Shown here one piece after another: positions 45,509 through 56,516 of a stretch of DNA of 64,000 nucleotides. The notes beneath the pieces are model-generated. The model saw only the letters and a program-made list of their open reading frames with translations. It did not search any database and was not told the origin of the DNA. Every line of letters begins with the position of its first letter. Position 1 is the stretch's first letter. Where the stretch lies: NCBI GenBank assembly GCA_030247855.1, contig JAPDRN010000007.1:496001-560000 (forward strand), written 5' to 3'. The position numbers and the translations under genes were made by a program. This DNA is from Knufia peltigerae (lineage: Eukaryota; Ascomycota; Eurotiomycetes; Chaetothyriales; Trichomeriaceae).

Positions 45509-46079
45509 TCTTGTTATACCTGCAAGGCTCAGGGAAGAATGGAGAGCGAAGTGCGACTTTCTTGTTCGCAGACCAACGCCTTTTATGTTCCCAATGCGCA
45601 CACAGCGTTAAAAAATTCCTCCCTTGTGAAAACCCTAGTGTTCGATGTGCCACGGAGCAAATATCGGCATTGAGAAAACCTCGACATCATCGTCCAGGAC
45701 AGGGGTCGGACCAAAATTCGGCAACACCGCCATCGTGCAGGAGAATATTACCAACCTTCAGGCTTCTCCTGTCCTTCCTCAGAGGACTACCAGTCGCATT
45801 ACAAAGCTGCCAGAGCCGTCATCGAGCCTCAGCGTGCTATCAACCTGAGTTTGAAGATTTTGCTTAGTGCTCGGGACTAACATCGGCACGCCTGTCTTCC
45901 ACGGTTACAAAGACGGCGTCAAATCGGTGCTGAGCAATGCAGGGACTGCGTTGTTACAATGATTTTGCATTGCCAAGAGCAAAATGTGTCTTCAGACATA
46001 TTTTAACCTCGCTATGTACGTTGGTTTGTTGCACGCTTCCTGAGACATCCTCCATGAATCTCGTCCCTCCCGGATTATA
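45509..46079. other. Divergent intergenic region
   Basis: No gene seen between the reductase and the broken hydrolase. Confidence 0.5.
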
Positions 46080-47072
46080 ATGTATCCATCAACTCTTTTA
46101 TTTCCATTCACACTAGTTCTCGCGGCCTTTGCAACCCCCAATTTAGCCTGACATGGCGCACCATCGGGCCCCCTCCTGGCGCAGGACTAGACCGTGATCG
46201 CGCTCGACAACCGCGGCGCCGGTGACTCGTCCATCCGCGCGGACGGCAACTACAGCGTCATGGCCTCGGGCATGGGCACCAAATCGGCCCTCGACTTCCT
46301 CAACATCACCGCCGCGTACGTGGTGGGGCACGACTTTGGATCCGGCATCTCCGCCGCGCTGGCGACGATGCACCCGTCGCTGGTGCGGCGACTGGTCGTG
46401 ACAGAGTTTGCCATACCGGGATTCGGTTTCGAGGCGGCCCACGACCCAGCTCCGTACTGGGACCACTACGCCAACTGGCAGCTCGCCTTCTTCTCGATCC
46501 CCGAGGCCGCCACGTTCTTCATCTCCGGCAGGGAGAAGCAGATGCTGGAATGGTTCTTCTTCCACGGTAGTTATTCCGGCCCGACGAGTTTCCCGGAGAA
46601 CATTGTGAATCGGTACACGAGCCTCATCTCGAAGCCCGGCTTTCTCAGGGCGATGGTGGGTCCATACGACCTCCAAGCCATCGCCGCGGCCGCGAGTTTC
46701 TTCCAGGGGACACTCGGACGACAACCACTGTCCATGTCGACGCTGGCCATGGGAGGAGAAGCGAGCTTCGGAGCGTCGACTCGGTCGTTTTGGGCGAATG
46801 TCACGACAGACTTGGACGTGGATGTTGTTCCAAAGGCGGGCCATTGGATTGGTGAGTCACGACCTCCTCTATCTTTCTCTTTCTTTTTTTGTGCTCTCAA
46901 ATCCGCTACGTTTCACTCCCCACGGGCCTCATGACTTCTGAAAGCCCATCGTGCTCATGGTGTATTGGTTTAAATAGCGGATGAGAACCCAACATGGGTG
47001 GCGCCACGAGTATAGGAGTTCTTTGAGGAAGACGAGAACCCCCCCAACCCGCGATCGATTTATCCTATCTAG
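46080..47072 (+). pseudogene. Broken secreted alpha/beta hydrolase (epoxide-hydrolase-like)
   Basis: A clean signal peptide starts at ATG 46080 (MYPSTLLFPFTLVLAAFA) and stops at TGA 46149-46151. The next 40 bases contain a HGAP-like remnant and another in-frame stop. From about 46190 the hydrolase resumes: VIALDNRGAGDSS, YVVGHDFGSGISAALA (nucleophile Asp or equivalent), FEAAHDPAPYWDHY, and AGHWIG (catalytic His). An intron (GTGAGT at about 46851 to TAG at 46978) leads to ADENPTW..PRV, then a stop inside the expected last helix before FFEEDENP. The segment holding the HG oxyanion motif and first strands, about 60-70 codons, is missing. One deletion and three stops make this a pseudogene. Confidence 0.75.
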
Positions 47073-47425
47073 ACGACAGAGTGACGCTGACAGTGGGTTA
47101 TTTCAGGACGTTGGGTAATGCTGCATTGACCGCTGAAGGACTGTAGAGAGAAGCAAACTACCATAGAGCCATGCTCCCACCACCTCCCGGAGGGGACATC
47201 GCACCGATTCATCACTAAGTCATCCTGTTGAAAACGAAGTCTCGAACTGCTCTTTTGAGTTTTAAAACTGAACAAAAAGTTACGAATAAAAAGTTCCACT
47301 CCTCAGAAACCAAAAACTATCAATACTACCGTGATACGACATGCTCTTCTTGGAGTCGTCATCATCGCCATCGGCCGTCCAGGTAGTATAGTATGATATA
47401 GCATGGCATAGTGCTTGGAATAATC
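47073..47425. other. Intergenic
   Basis: No gene seen; contains short GTATAGTATGATATAGCATGGCATAG near-repeat sequence close to 47385-47410. Confidence 0.4.
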
Positions 47426-49495
47426 TCAGGACCCCGGTGGCGGAGGAAACACTCTTCTCAACATACTCCCCTTTTTGCTTCCATTGTTGCCCACGGCCTT
47501 GCGGGCGATCCTATCCGACAAGACGGCCGTGCTGGTCGACGATTTCGGCGGCGGTGCAAATTCCGTCTGTACGTTCAATCCGAATTCCTGCCTGCGAGCG
47601 TGTTCATGGCTCGTGCGGCGGAGCTGTGACGACGACGCGTCCTCCCCCATGGACAGCACTGCAGTAGGAGTGTACAAGCCAGTCGTCGGCGTGCGTGTCT
47701 GGACGTGCGAGAGCGTAAAGGTTTCAGCCGGCGGTTGTTGTGCCTGGAGCAGCGGCACGCCCGTCGCCGGGGTCATGGGGGCGGCGCCTCCGTACGCCTC
47801 ATCGACGGTGCGGAAGTATTCTTGTGCGCGAATGGCCGAAGAGGTGGTGGACGATTGGCGTTGGTGTCGAGGTGGTGACCTGCCCTGCTTGGTCTGTTGC
47901 TGCTGTTGGCGAGCCAGGTATGTTTGGTAAGCCTGGTGCGATTGAGAGTTGAAGTCGAACGCGAATGTGGTCATTTCGGAACTCCCTCGCTCTTCCTCAG
48001 ACAGGGACGAAGGGCTACTGCTTTTGCCCTTGACGTGGTTTGTACCATCGAGAGCAGCATGGTCCGACGCGGCCGCCGCAGCCTGCGCCTGCCTGCGCAT
48101 CCGGCGTTGCATGTACCTCCGAAAACACCAGAAGCACGCGAAACTGAACCCGATGCCGCCTATCACGCCGCCGACGATGGCTCCCGTGAGACCGGCGCGT
48201 CCAAAGGGGGAGACGTTGGTCGTCTGGGCCGCAACGGGCAAGGTGTCGGGGCAGAGAGTCTTGGTTTGGACGTACAGGCCGTGCGGGAGGGCCGAGGCCA
48301 GTTGGAACGTAGGTGGGTGCGAGTCGTAGTTTGCCATGAAGTAGACATTTGACAAGAATGCAGACCCTAGGACATTGGGTTTTGTGGTACTTGAGCTGTT
48401 GTTGTCAGGAGATGTGGAGGACAGAGGACTGGCAGAGATGGGTGAATTGTTGGATACGTTGCGCAGCCATTCGGAGTCGTACGTGAGGTTTAATCCACCT
48501 TCAAGCGTGATGGTCAAGATACCGTCGAAATCGGGTGGAAGACGGAGAACGTCCTCTGCGTCGTTTGAGGGACTGGCTCCGGTAATGTCGGCTAGCTTCT
48601 TGGTCACGCCGAGCGGGAGACTGAGTGGGTATTGTGATGTCGTGATGTAGGCGTCGAATCTGTCCAGGAGTTCCGTCTTGCTCCCATTCCCGGCATCCAG
48701 GGTTATTTGCGTAACGAGGACTTTAAAAGGACTACGGTCCGCATCAGGGTTTGGCTCGGCGATGGTAAAGTTATACACTTCTCCCTCGAAACGACCGGAG
48801 TCGTATCCACCCAGCGTCAACGACCCGTTGATGGCTCCGTTTGATTGATCGTACGCGGTTCCCATATACAGACCGAACGAACGGGAAGAAACTAGATTCA
48901 GATCGTACAGATGTCGGAGAAGAGTGCTCGAAGGGCCGAGGCCGACCAGACCAGCTGGACCGAACCATGGTGTGGTTTTTGCCGAGTAGTTCGAGAGTAC
49001 CGTGACCGGAAATTTCGAGACAGTGGTAAGATTTGGAGGTGACGGATCGAAGTAGTGAGTGAAGAGATTGAAGGTGTCGAAAGCACTCTCGACGACGGTG
49101 GCGGCTATCGAGCCTAGGACGTCCAGTCGCTGATATGATGCTGCGGACGAGTATCTTGAAATGTCTTAAGTATCAATGACAAGAAAGGAAGGAAAATGTA
49201 CCCACGTATCTGATAGGTCTGGCGAATAAAAGCCATGACTTTGGTTGATGCAATTCTGGAACGGACTGTTCGTACAATAGTTCAAACCTCCCACTGTCGT
49301 CTCATTGTATGATAATGATGGCCACAGGGATAGATTCTGTGAGATGGGGCTACCGATGCCGGTAAAGAGTCCATACTGGAATGTTATTCCTCCATCGACT
49401 GCTCGGTTGTGAAAGTCGACGTAAATGGGCTCGATGCTGCAGTTATTCGCAGCCACCACAGACACAAACAAGATTGCTGTGACAAAAGTGATCAT
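47426..49495 (-). CDS. Secreted/membrane-anchored aspartyl-protease-like protein without catalytic Asp motifs
   Basis: Two exons, 49495-49206 and 49154-47426, give 672 residues. A signal peptide (MITFVTAILFVSVVAA) precedes a pepsin-fold lumenal part with the fungal ISQNLSLWPSLSYNETTVGG start, NQSHGFYSPDLSDT, GPAGLVGLGPSSTLL and GSLTLGGYDSGRF. One membrane helix lies at about 420-440 (GAIVGGVIGGIGFSFACFWCF), followed by a basic stop and a 230-residue cytosolic tail rich in Gln, Ser and Pro. The DTG/DSG motifs of aspartic proteases are absent: the first site is replaced by the SLWPS segment and the second by FDAYITTS. It therefore looks like a non-catalytic surface protein, perhaps a sensor. 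A stretch of five glutamines near TYLARQQQQQ is present. Confidence 0.72.
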
Positions 49496-50278
49496 GGTGC
49501 ATTAGGAAACTGAAATCTGCCAATGTTCGATGGAGATAGAGAAGGCCTCGGCCTTAGCAAAGGCAAAATATGAAAGGAATACGTTCAAGATGAAGAATGA
49601 CAAGAGAGGAAAACAGCAACGACAACAACGACGACAGAACACATAGGAAGGTTAATGAGGCGGCTCATCAAGCAAAGATATGGTTATTCAGTCTGGACCC
49701 AAGATCCATCATCTGCCTTGCGACAAGCCAGAGATAGAGTATCCTGCACCAAAGCTAGGCAAATCCTGAAACGGCTGGGTAGCGGCAGACGCCGTGCGGA
49801 GATGGGATCATGTATCGAAGCAGGTCGAGTGAGGTCCATTTTTGTCATTCTGTCAGGCCTTTATCAAGGTCAGTCAGGCATATGCCATCGAGATAGATGG
49901 TCGGAATTTTGGTGGCCTCTTGGGCAAGGCCTGGTAGAGGTTCGAGTTAGTCCAAATTTAGAAGCCGACGTTCTCGCTGGCGCTTGTCGAGACCCAATCG
50001 CCAGTGTCCTTGGCGCTGACCAGGTATCGGGCCAGAACATGCGCCAATCAATTTGTACTGCCGCAGTCTGGAGTTTGCTAGAAATAGCCATTCAAAAGGC
50101 ATCCAAGAAATCCTGATCCTGCACAAAGCCGTTGTCTACCGCCGATCCAAAATCGTGTAAATGCTTGCAAGATTTTTTTGTCCAACATACACATCCAATA
50201 GAATTTAACGTAGGTTAGGTGGACTCGTTGACAGCGAAGGCAGCTGTTGACCTACTGCGAATCATGTTTCTCTGGAGT
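49496..50278. other. Intergenic
   Basis: An open frame at 49655-50116 (plus) has no family features and a non-protein-like composition. I treat it as chance. Confidence 0.45.
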
Positions 50279-51880
50279 TCATCCTTTGGGTTTCTTCCGG
50301 ACAATCGCAGCGGAGAGAAGCTCGACAGCGGATTCAGAATTTGAATCCACCATTTGAGGCTTTACAACATTCTCGTCAATATTGTCGGCTTTTCGTTTCT
50401 TTCGTACTGCTGTCAGCATATTGATCGGTGCTGCGGGTGCTTTTTCGGGCTCGCTAGGTTGAGTCAAGATGCGTTCCCCTCGAATAGACACTCCAAATAC
50501 GGATTGCGCAGTCAGCTCTAGGGCCGTACCAATCCAGAACCTAGTGCTCTCGGCGGCTTTCTCCTCACCAGCGAAGTCCATTTGTAGAAGATGATCCATC
50601 AATGTTTGATATTGACTAGTGTTGAGCACAAGTTGACCTTTTGTTGCACTCGACTGCTTCGCATGAGTCTGAAGAATGTGTTCTTCGATGGTGTTTGCAG
50701 TATGTGAAGCATCATGATTGTTGGACAAACCAATTGCACTATTCGGCAGAGAAGATAGTTGCTGAGAATCTTGAAGCGGTGACGATGAAGGTGGTGAGGC
50801 CAAGTTTTTGAGTTCACCACCTCCATCAGCCAGTGGAATCTGATTAATCTTTCCTTCGCTATGGCATTGTGCTTGCGAATTGTCCGGTGTTGGCATCGAC
50901 GCATGGCTTTGTGATGTTACTGCGGATTGTTCTGTGACGAGCGGATCTAATTCTGCCAGTGCGGTATGAGTCGTCTGGCCTGGTGAGAAGATGAGCCATA
51001 AAAATCCCACCAATCTGCCAGCAGAGCATTCCTGTCGATAAGACATCATCTCCCAGAATTGGTCGAGAGTCTTCACACTTCGCCAATGTCCCTGGTCATC
51101 AACAAAATCTCCATCTAGATCATCTAGAAATCGTGCTTTTGGGTCGTCTGGGAAGCGAGGCACTAAGTGTCGTGGGGCCCGTGAGGTGTCTGTTGCAAGA
51201 AGCTCGACTGGGTAAGAGTTGTTCCATTTGGGCGAAGATGTCGGGTCTCGACGGCTTGACGGTGGAAAGAAAGCTCTGGTCTCTCCTTTGTCGCATCCTG
51301 GAACGACCAGATGGGCAGAAGATCTGAAAGGCGGATTTGAGGTGTTGCTGTGAAGGCGTAATACCTGATCCAGCACTCTACACCACCACTTCACGAGCTC
51401 ACGGTCATCCAATACGTGTTTGCCGGGGTTTTCGATGCTCCCGGGGAATAGATATTGATTCTGTGATCGTGCAAAGAGCGACAGAACAACCCTCGATCGG
51501 TTGAGCCTCGGTCCTAGTAGATAATCCACAAACGTCGAAGTGACCGTGGATACTACGGATGGGAGCCCTTTCGAGGCTTTCACCCGTGAAGAGAAGCCAG
51601 ATGAGTCGGCCTTGGAAACAAAGAGCGTGGTGAGATTTTCGGTAGTGAAGATCAGAATTTCAATGGCGAACACCAAGACTTCCTTGGCATCATCTTGCTC
51701 AGGTGAGGAGATAGCAAGGAAATGTGACTCGCAGATAGTGGTCTCTTCAGTGCCTCCAGGCAAAGGTGAGAAAAGTGCATTTGTCGAAGTTGGTTCAGAG
51801 GACAGATGGTAGGCTTTGATGTTTACATCCTGTGGAAGGGCGGACTTAAGCCTAGTTACCAGGTTTGGTGAGGCTTCCAT
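50279..51880 (-). CDS. rtt109: Rtt109 histone H3 lysine-56 acetyltransferase
   Basis: A single exon of 533 residues with ATG at 51880. The conserved Rtt109/p300-like core is present: HLSSEPTSTNALFSPLPGG, TICESHFLAIS, VFAIEILIFTTENLTTLFVSKADS, then TFVDYLLGPRL, SLFARSQNQYLFP, LDDRELVKWWCRVLDQ, and PGCDKGETRAFFP. Further on come the FLDDLDGDFVDDQGHW region and EFWEMMSYRQECSAGR. Rtt109 works with Vps75 or Asf1 in the nucleus to acetylate newly made H3 (K56, K9, K27) during S phase. The C-terminal 200 residues are low-complexity with basic KKRK and RKKPKG ends, likely a nuclear signal. Confidence 0.9.
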   Translation of the reverse strand: MEASPNLVTRLKSALPQDVNIKAYHLSSEPTSTNALFSPLPGGTEETTICESHFLAISSPEQDDAKEVLVFAIEILIFTTENLTTLFVSKADSSGFSSRVKASKGLPSVVSTVTSTFVDYLLGPRLNRSRVVLSLFARSQNQYLFPGSIENPGKHVLDDRELVKWWCRVLDQVLRLHSNTSNPPFRSSAHLVVPGCDKGETRAFFPPSSRRDPTSSPKWNNSYPVELLATDTSRAPRHLVPRFPDDPKARFLDDLDGDFVDDQGHWRSVKTLDQFWEMMSYRQECSAGRLVGFLWLIFSPGQTTHTALAELDPLVTEQSAVTSQSHASMPTPDNSQAQCHSEGKINQIPLADGGGELKNLASPPSSSPLQDSQQLSSLPNSAIGLSNNHDASHTANTIEEHILQTHAKQSSATKGQLVLNTSQYQTLMDHLLQMDFAGEEKAAESTRFWIGTALELTAQSVFGVSIRGERILTQPSEPEKAPAAPINMLTAVRKKRKADNIDENVVKPQMVDSNSESAVELLSAAIVRKKPKG

Positions 51881-52516
51881 GGCTGCATGATAGATATGCT
51901 GTGGATATCACCAACTCTTAGATAGCCAAACCGAATACTCAGCACAAACACATCGAGGGTAGAGAGAAGACATACTGTACTGTAAGGGGGACGCACGCAT
52001 GAAGCGCTTTGCCAGAAATAGTTTAGTGTCGAATGTTTGTAACCAATGATATGATCATTTTTTCAAGCCTGATCATGACAACGAGCCAGAACAAACGGAC
52101 AGAATATTCCAAGAGTTGCTCGGGGGTATGAGAGTTCTAATTCAACTCATTGACATATCAGGTACGTGATGTTCACTTTATGACCGAAAGATGCCTTGTC
52201 TTTCTTTTGAACAAAAGACAAATGTGGTTAGGCGTCTTCGGCAGACCTTCCTCGTCTTGTCCGGCGCATTTTTGTTGGACTTCGATTTTCCTTCAGCCAT
52301 GAACCTCAAGTCATGTCTGATTGCATAGACTTAGGCTTCTACTCACGTCTAACGACTCATCTCTGATCGCATGCTGTTTTCAAGGCAGTCCAGTCTTTGT
52401 TGTATGTCCTGAAAACAACATCACTTGATGAAGTTTGGAAAGTCTTGACTCTAGGGCAGGCTGCGAACAAACTCATTCGTTGCTGAGTACACCTCCATCG
52501 TGTGACCAATTCCATC
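51881..52516. other. Divergent intergenic between Rtt109 and WW protein
   Basis: No gene recognised. The upstream exon(s) of the WW-domain gene must lie here or just downstream. Confidence 0.45.
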
Positions 52517-53354
52517 ATGCTGTAGCTGACCACCAGGCCGTTTTGTATCCTACTTGTCTTGCTAATGTGTCATCTATATCCTCAGTTCCGACAATGAACC
52601 GCTTCCCAAATCGCCTCAGCGCCTAGACGATAAGTCGGCAAAACCAGAGGATGGTGAAATCAGTGACCACACCCCATCTCCGTCAGAAGCAGGAATCTCC
52701 AAACCAGCCGACCCTCCATTGCCTACAGATGAAGTACCTCCCCCACTCCCTGAAGAGCCACCGCCTGGTGCGCCTGGGGACGATGGGTGGGAACCTGTCT
52801 GGGATGATTCAGCGCAGGCCTTTTATTTCTTCAACCGATTTACCAATGTCACACAATGGGAAAATCCAAGAGTGCCCGAGGCTAAGTCGACAGGCCCACC
52901 GGGAGTAGGCAACCATGACAGAATGGCAGGGGCAATAGAACCACCGCCAGCAAGGTCTGTTGGTGGATACAATCCAGCTATACATGGCGACTATGATCCA
53001 AATGCCGATTATGCGAAAGTACACGAAACAACATCAGCTACAACAGCTCCTGGTTCTGGAGCGCCCGGCACAGACCCTGCTGAAGCATATGCAGCCACCG
53101 GGCACTTTAATCGGTTTACTGGCAAGTGGCAAAATGCGGATCTCAACAACCCAGAAAAACACAGTGATGAACAAAAGAGTCGAAGACAGATGAATGCATT
53201 TTTCGATGTGGACGCGGCTGCAAACAGTCACGACGGGAGAAGTCTTCGAGCTGAACGAGCCAGCAAGAAGCTCAGCAAGGCCGAGCTCAAGGCGTTCAAG
53301 GAGAAACGAAGAGAAAAGAAAGAAGAGAAGAGACGAGCCTGGTTAAGAGACTGA
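52517..53354 (+). CDS. WW-domain protein, C-terminal coiled/basic
   Basis: The main exon is 52586-53354 (AG at 52584-52585). It opens with SDNEPLPKSPQRLDDKSAKP, an acidic/Pro-rich stretch with PPPLPEEPPPG, then a WW domain (GWEPVWDD..FYFFNRFTNVTQWENP) with both Trp residues and the Pro. A conserved-looking FNRFTGKWQN block and a basic helical end (ELKAFKEKRREKKEEKRR) follow. A five-base first exon ATGCT at 52517-52521 joins in frame over a GTAGCT..CTAAT..CAG intron; this start is tentative, and an exon further upstream is possible. WW domains bind Pro-rich ligands. The basic tail and WW resemble splicing-associated proteins, but I cannot name it. Confidence 0.65.
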
Positions 53355-53780
53355 GCAAGGAATGAATGAATTTGGATAGTCCGGAGTGTGGTTTGCGACG
53401 CTCGCTTGCTTTACTTTGGTAGATTATCTCAACACCATTATCTGGCCTGTACACAATATTTGTAGCGATTGGAAATGAATTTCATGATACATTGACTCGA
53501 CTATATTACACTCTTCCTTCGTCTTACTACTGGTGATAATAAGACAAGGACCATTGTCGGTATCTACCTTCTCATCTCCACAGCATCAGCGGAACTGGCG
53601 GCATTTACTATGTAAAAACAGACGGAGAAATAAATACGCATCAATTTCCTTCACCACACACAAAAAAAACCACCTGTCACGTCAACATTCATATTGATAT
53701 GAGTGTAACCCACACAGTCCTTGGTACAACCTGAGAAGTGTCTCGTTTCTTTTCCTTTCTCTTTCCGTCATGCTATATCC
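53355..53780. other. Intergenic, glucosylceramide synthase promoter
   Basis: No gene seen. Confidence 0.5.
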
Positions 53781-55545
53781 ATGTTCACCGAGACTGTTGC
53801 GTTGGTCGGCATTGGCTGGTACATCTTCATAGCCTGTGTCTGCGCAATCGGTTACATCAACCTGTAAAGCCCTCTCTTCCTCGCAATACAATGCCCACGG
53901 CTCTCCCTAATGCATCGTTTCTAGATTCATACACTACCGAAAAGTCCCTGCGCGCGCCGCCGTTCTATCAAATAACGAAACAGGCATCCCGCATGTTACT
54001 GTCATTCGACCTTGCAAGGGCCTTGAGCCGTACCTCTACGAATGCCTCGCTTCGACCTTTCTCCAGGACTACCCTCCCGACAAGATAACAGTGTACTTGT
54101 GCGTTTCGTCGCGCTCGGACAGCGCCTACCCGAGCCTTGAAAAAGTGGTGAACGACTACCCCGACCACGATGCCAGGATCTTCATCGAAGAGGAGGACGA
54201 TGACACCGCGGGGCCTGACAGTCCCAGAGCCTACCTTGGCCCAAACCCCAAGATCAGGAACATGAGCAGGGCCTATCGTGAAGCCAAGGGCGACTTGATC
54301 TGGATCGTCGACTGCAATGTCTGGGTCGGGCGTGGGATCTGCGCTCGCATGGTCGACCGGCTTTGCGGCTTCACTCACGCAGGGCTGCCTCCGGCGACAC
54401 CGTACAAACTGGTCCACCACCTCCCCATATCCGTGGACGTGGACACATACTCGCAAGGTCGACCGCGAACAGACTCCTCGTCGTACGACGAAACACCCAC
54501 GACGCCCTTGCTCGCCGACACAGGCGGCCAGCCCAACGGCACGCTCAAGCACCTCAATCGCTACGGAGGACGTCTGGAAGAACTATTTCTCTCGTCGTCG
54601 CACGCAAAGATGTACGTGGCAATCAACATGGTCGCCGTCGCACCCTGCATCGTAGGAAAATCAAACATGTTCCGCCGTTCGCATCTCGACCACCTGACCT
54701 CCGAGCGCGCAAAGGTTGAAGATTCTCCTGGGCCTGCCGGGGGCACCACGCCGGTCCACGCCCGGACAGGGATCGACTACTTTTCCAGCAACATCTGCGA
54801 GGACCACCTCATCGGCGACCTCTTGTGGAAATCCAAACTGCCTCGCCTCCCTGGCTTCCCGAGCCGGATGCGCAACCACGGCCTCGTCCTGGGCGATCTG
54901 GCCATCCAGCCCATCGCCGGCATGAGCGTGGCCAACTACGTGGCGCGACGTGTTCGCTGGCTCCGAGTTCGCAAGTTCACCGTCCCCGTCGCCACGCTCG
55001 TCGAGCCCGGCACCGAAAGTTTCCTGTGTTCCGCCTACGGCGCATTCGGCGTCACGACTCTGCCGTCCACGAGGCCCTTCTTCGGGACGACGTGGACGTG
55101 GTTTGTGGTCTGGTGGTTCGTCAGTCTCACTCTCTGGGCCGCGGTCGACTGGACCAAACATCTCCTCTTACACTCTAGACGGACCGTCGACGATGCAGAC
55201 GACGGTACGAAAGTCCCGGAATTTGTGCGCCACCCCAAAAGTGGTGGTGGCGGTGTGCGGGGGCTGATTCGGGCACGACGTCGTCCGTTCAAGGAGTGGC
55301 TTTGCGCATGGCTCGGTCGTGAGGCTTTGGCACTGCCGATCTGGAGCTGGGCGATCTGGGGTGGTGTTAGTGTGACGTGGAGAGATCGTCGGTTCTGGGT
55401 CGGGCTGGACATGAAGGTTCATGAGATACATGAGACTGGCAAGACAACGACGACGACAGCTACAACAGCAACAGCACCACTTGGAATGAGCAATGGGCAT
55501 ACGAATGGGAATGGTTATGCGAGTGGGAAGAAACGCACCGAGTAG
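53781..55545 (+). CDS. Ceramide glucosyltransferase (glucosylceramide synthase, GT21)
   Basis: Two exons, 53781-53863 and 53925-55545, give 567 residues. An N-terminal membrane anchor (ALVGIGWYIFIACVCAIGY) is followed by VTVIRPCKGLEPYLYECLASTF, the GT21 D1 region. The D2 region is WIVDCNVWVGRG, and D3 lies in NICEDHLIGDLLWKSKL. The end of the catalytic part has RRVRWLRVRK (the R/QxxRW motif), and two or three hydrophobic segments lie in the C-terminal third. The enzyme transfers glucose from UDP-glucose to ceramide at the Golgi/ER membrane; fungal glucosylceramides matter for polarised growth. A low-complexity insert occurs between D2 and D3 (PRTDSSSYDETPTTP), and the end is a Thr-rich tail, both common in fungi. 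Confidence 0.9.
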
Positions 55546-56516
55546 ATGGATGATAGAGTCAGGAGTCTCGGGGTAATCAATCCGTAAAAGCCTGTGAAAC
55601 AAATATAATGGTTCGTTACGCTTCCTATCATTGAGTCCTTTTATTTGTGAATTGCGACTGTACATACATTTTGCCACCTGAATCGTGACTGTGCGTATGG
55701 GATAAATCGCACGTCAATCCATGACCCATTTCGCAGATGACTTCCTCAATCTGCGAACCATTGCGGGAATACCAACAATCAGGTAGTTTGGCTTTCTAGC
55801 TTGCCAATAGCAATTCTCCTTCTTGACACCTTGAGTGCATTGAACGGTGTCTCGACAATACAGAGTAAAATATGTCCGTATCGAGGGGTCGGCGGAGGGG
55901 CACAAGGCGACCTTTCTCGGGAGGCTGGTGGTGGTGGTGGGAAGTGTCCGCGGGCGCGTGTGCCCTGAAGAACGGCCATTCTGTTCGCTGAGTTCGTTTG
56001 TTGGAAGTAGTATTCTGATGGTCCACGTCCAACGTTTGACGGGGTGGACATGTCAGTGTCGTCTGAAAGAGAGGGCAGACATGGTTTTGGTGGGGTTTTT
56101 TGTATCCCATGGATGGTGCATTGCTCAGCTCGAGAGTGCAAGATCATGAATGGCGTCGTCTTTCCAACCTCGACGTCTCTCTTCTAGACACATCCATTCC
56201 AAGGTTGAACATCCCTCCATGGATCAACCCGAGCGAGCTGGTCCCATTGGATATCTATCTTTAGTGAGGCATATGACATATCCCGCCCGCAGGACTACTG
56301 TAGTAGTCGTTGTCGTAGGCAGTACCTCTTTCATGAAGTTCTCTTGGAAAATCTTCGAGACTTCTTTGTAACTTTACGAGTTTTATGTTGTGCTGGTAAG
56401 TCACTAGGTTAGGTTCCGTTTCATCTCTCTGGCTTTTGCGAACGACAGCAACACTGTAATTTTCGTGGCTTGACGGCCGCTTGAAACCCATGTAGTTGAA
56501 CAACGCGCACCACGGG
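55546..56516. other. Intergenic, or 3' exon of the Zn2Cys6 gene
   Basis: No independent gene is supported. Minus-strand sequence at 56510-56271 reads WCALFNYMGFKRPSS and continues open for about 80 codons; it may be a last exon of the neighbouring Zn2Cys6 gene, but no phase-correct splice was found. Confidence 0.4.

Noticed and set aside
49655..50116. 153-codon plus-strand frame
   Set aside because: No family resemblance and composition like random sequence; position between two divergent minus-strand genes gives no support.
56271..56510. Independent small gene downstream of the Zn2Cys6 regulator
   Set aside because: No start codon of its own; more likely 3'UTR or a last exon, but no phase-correct splice pair was found.
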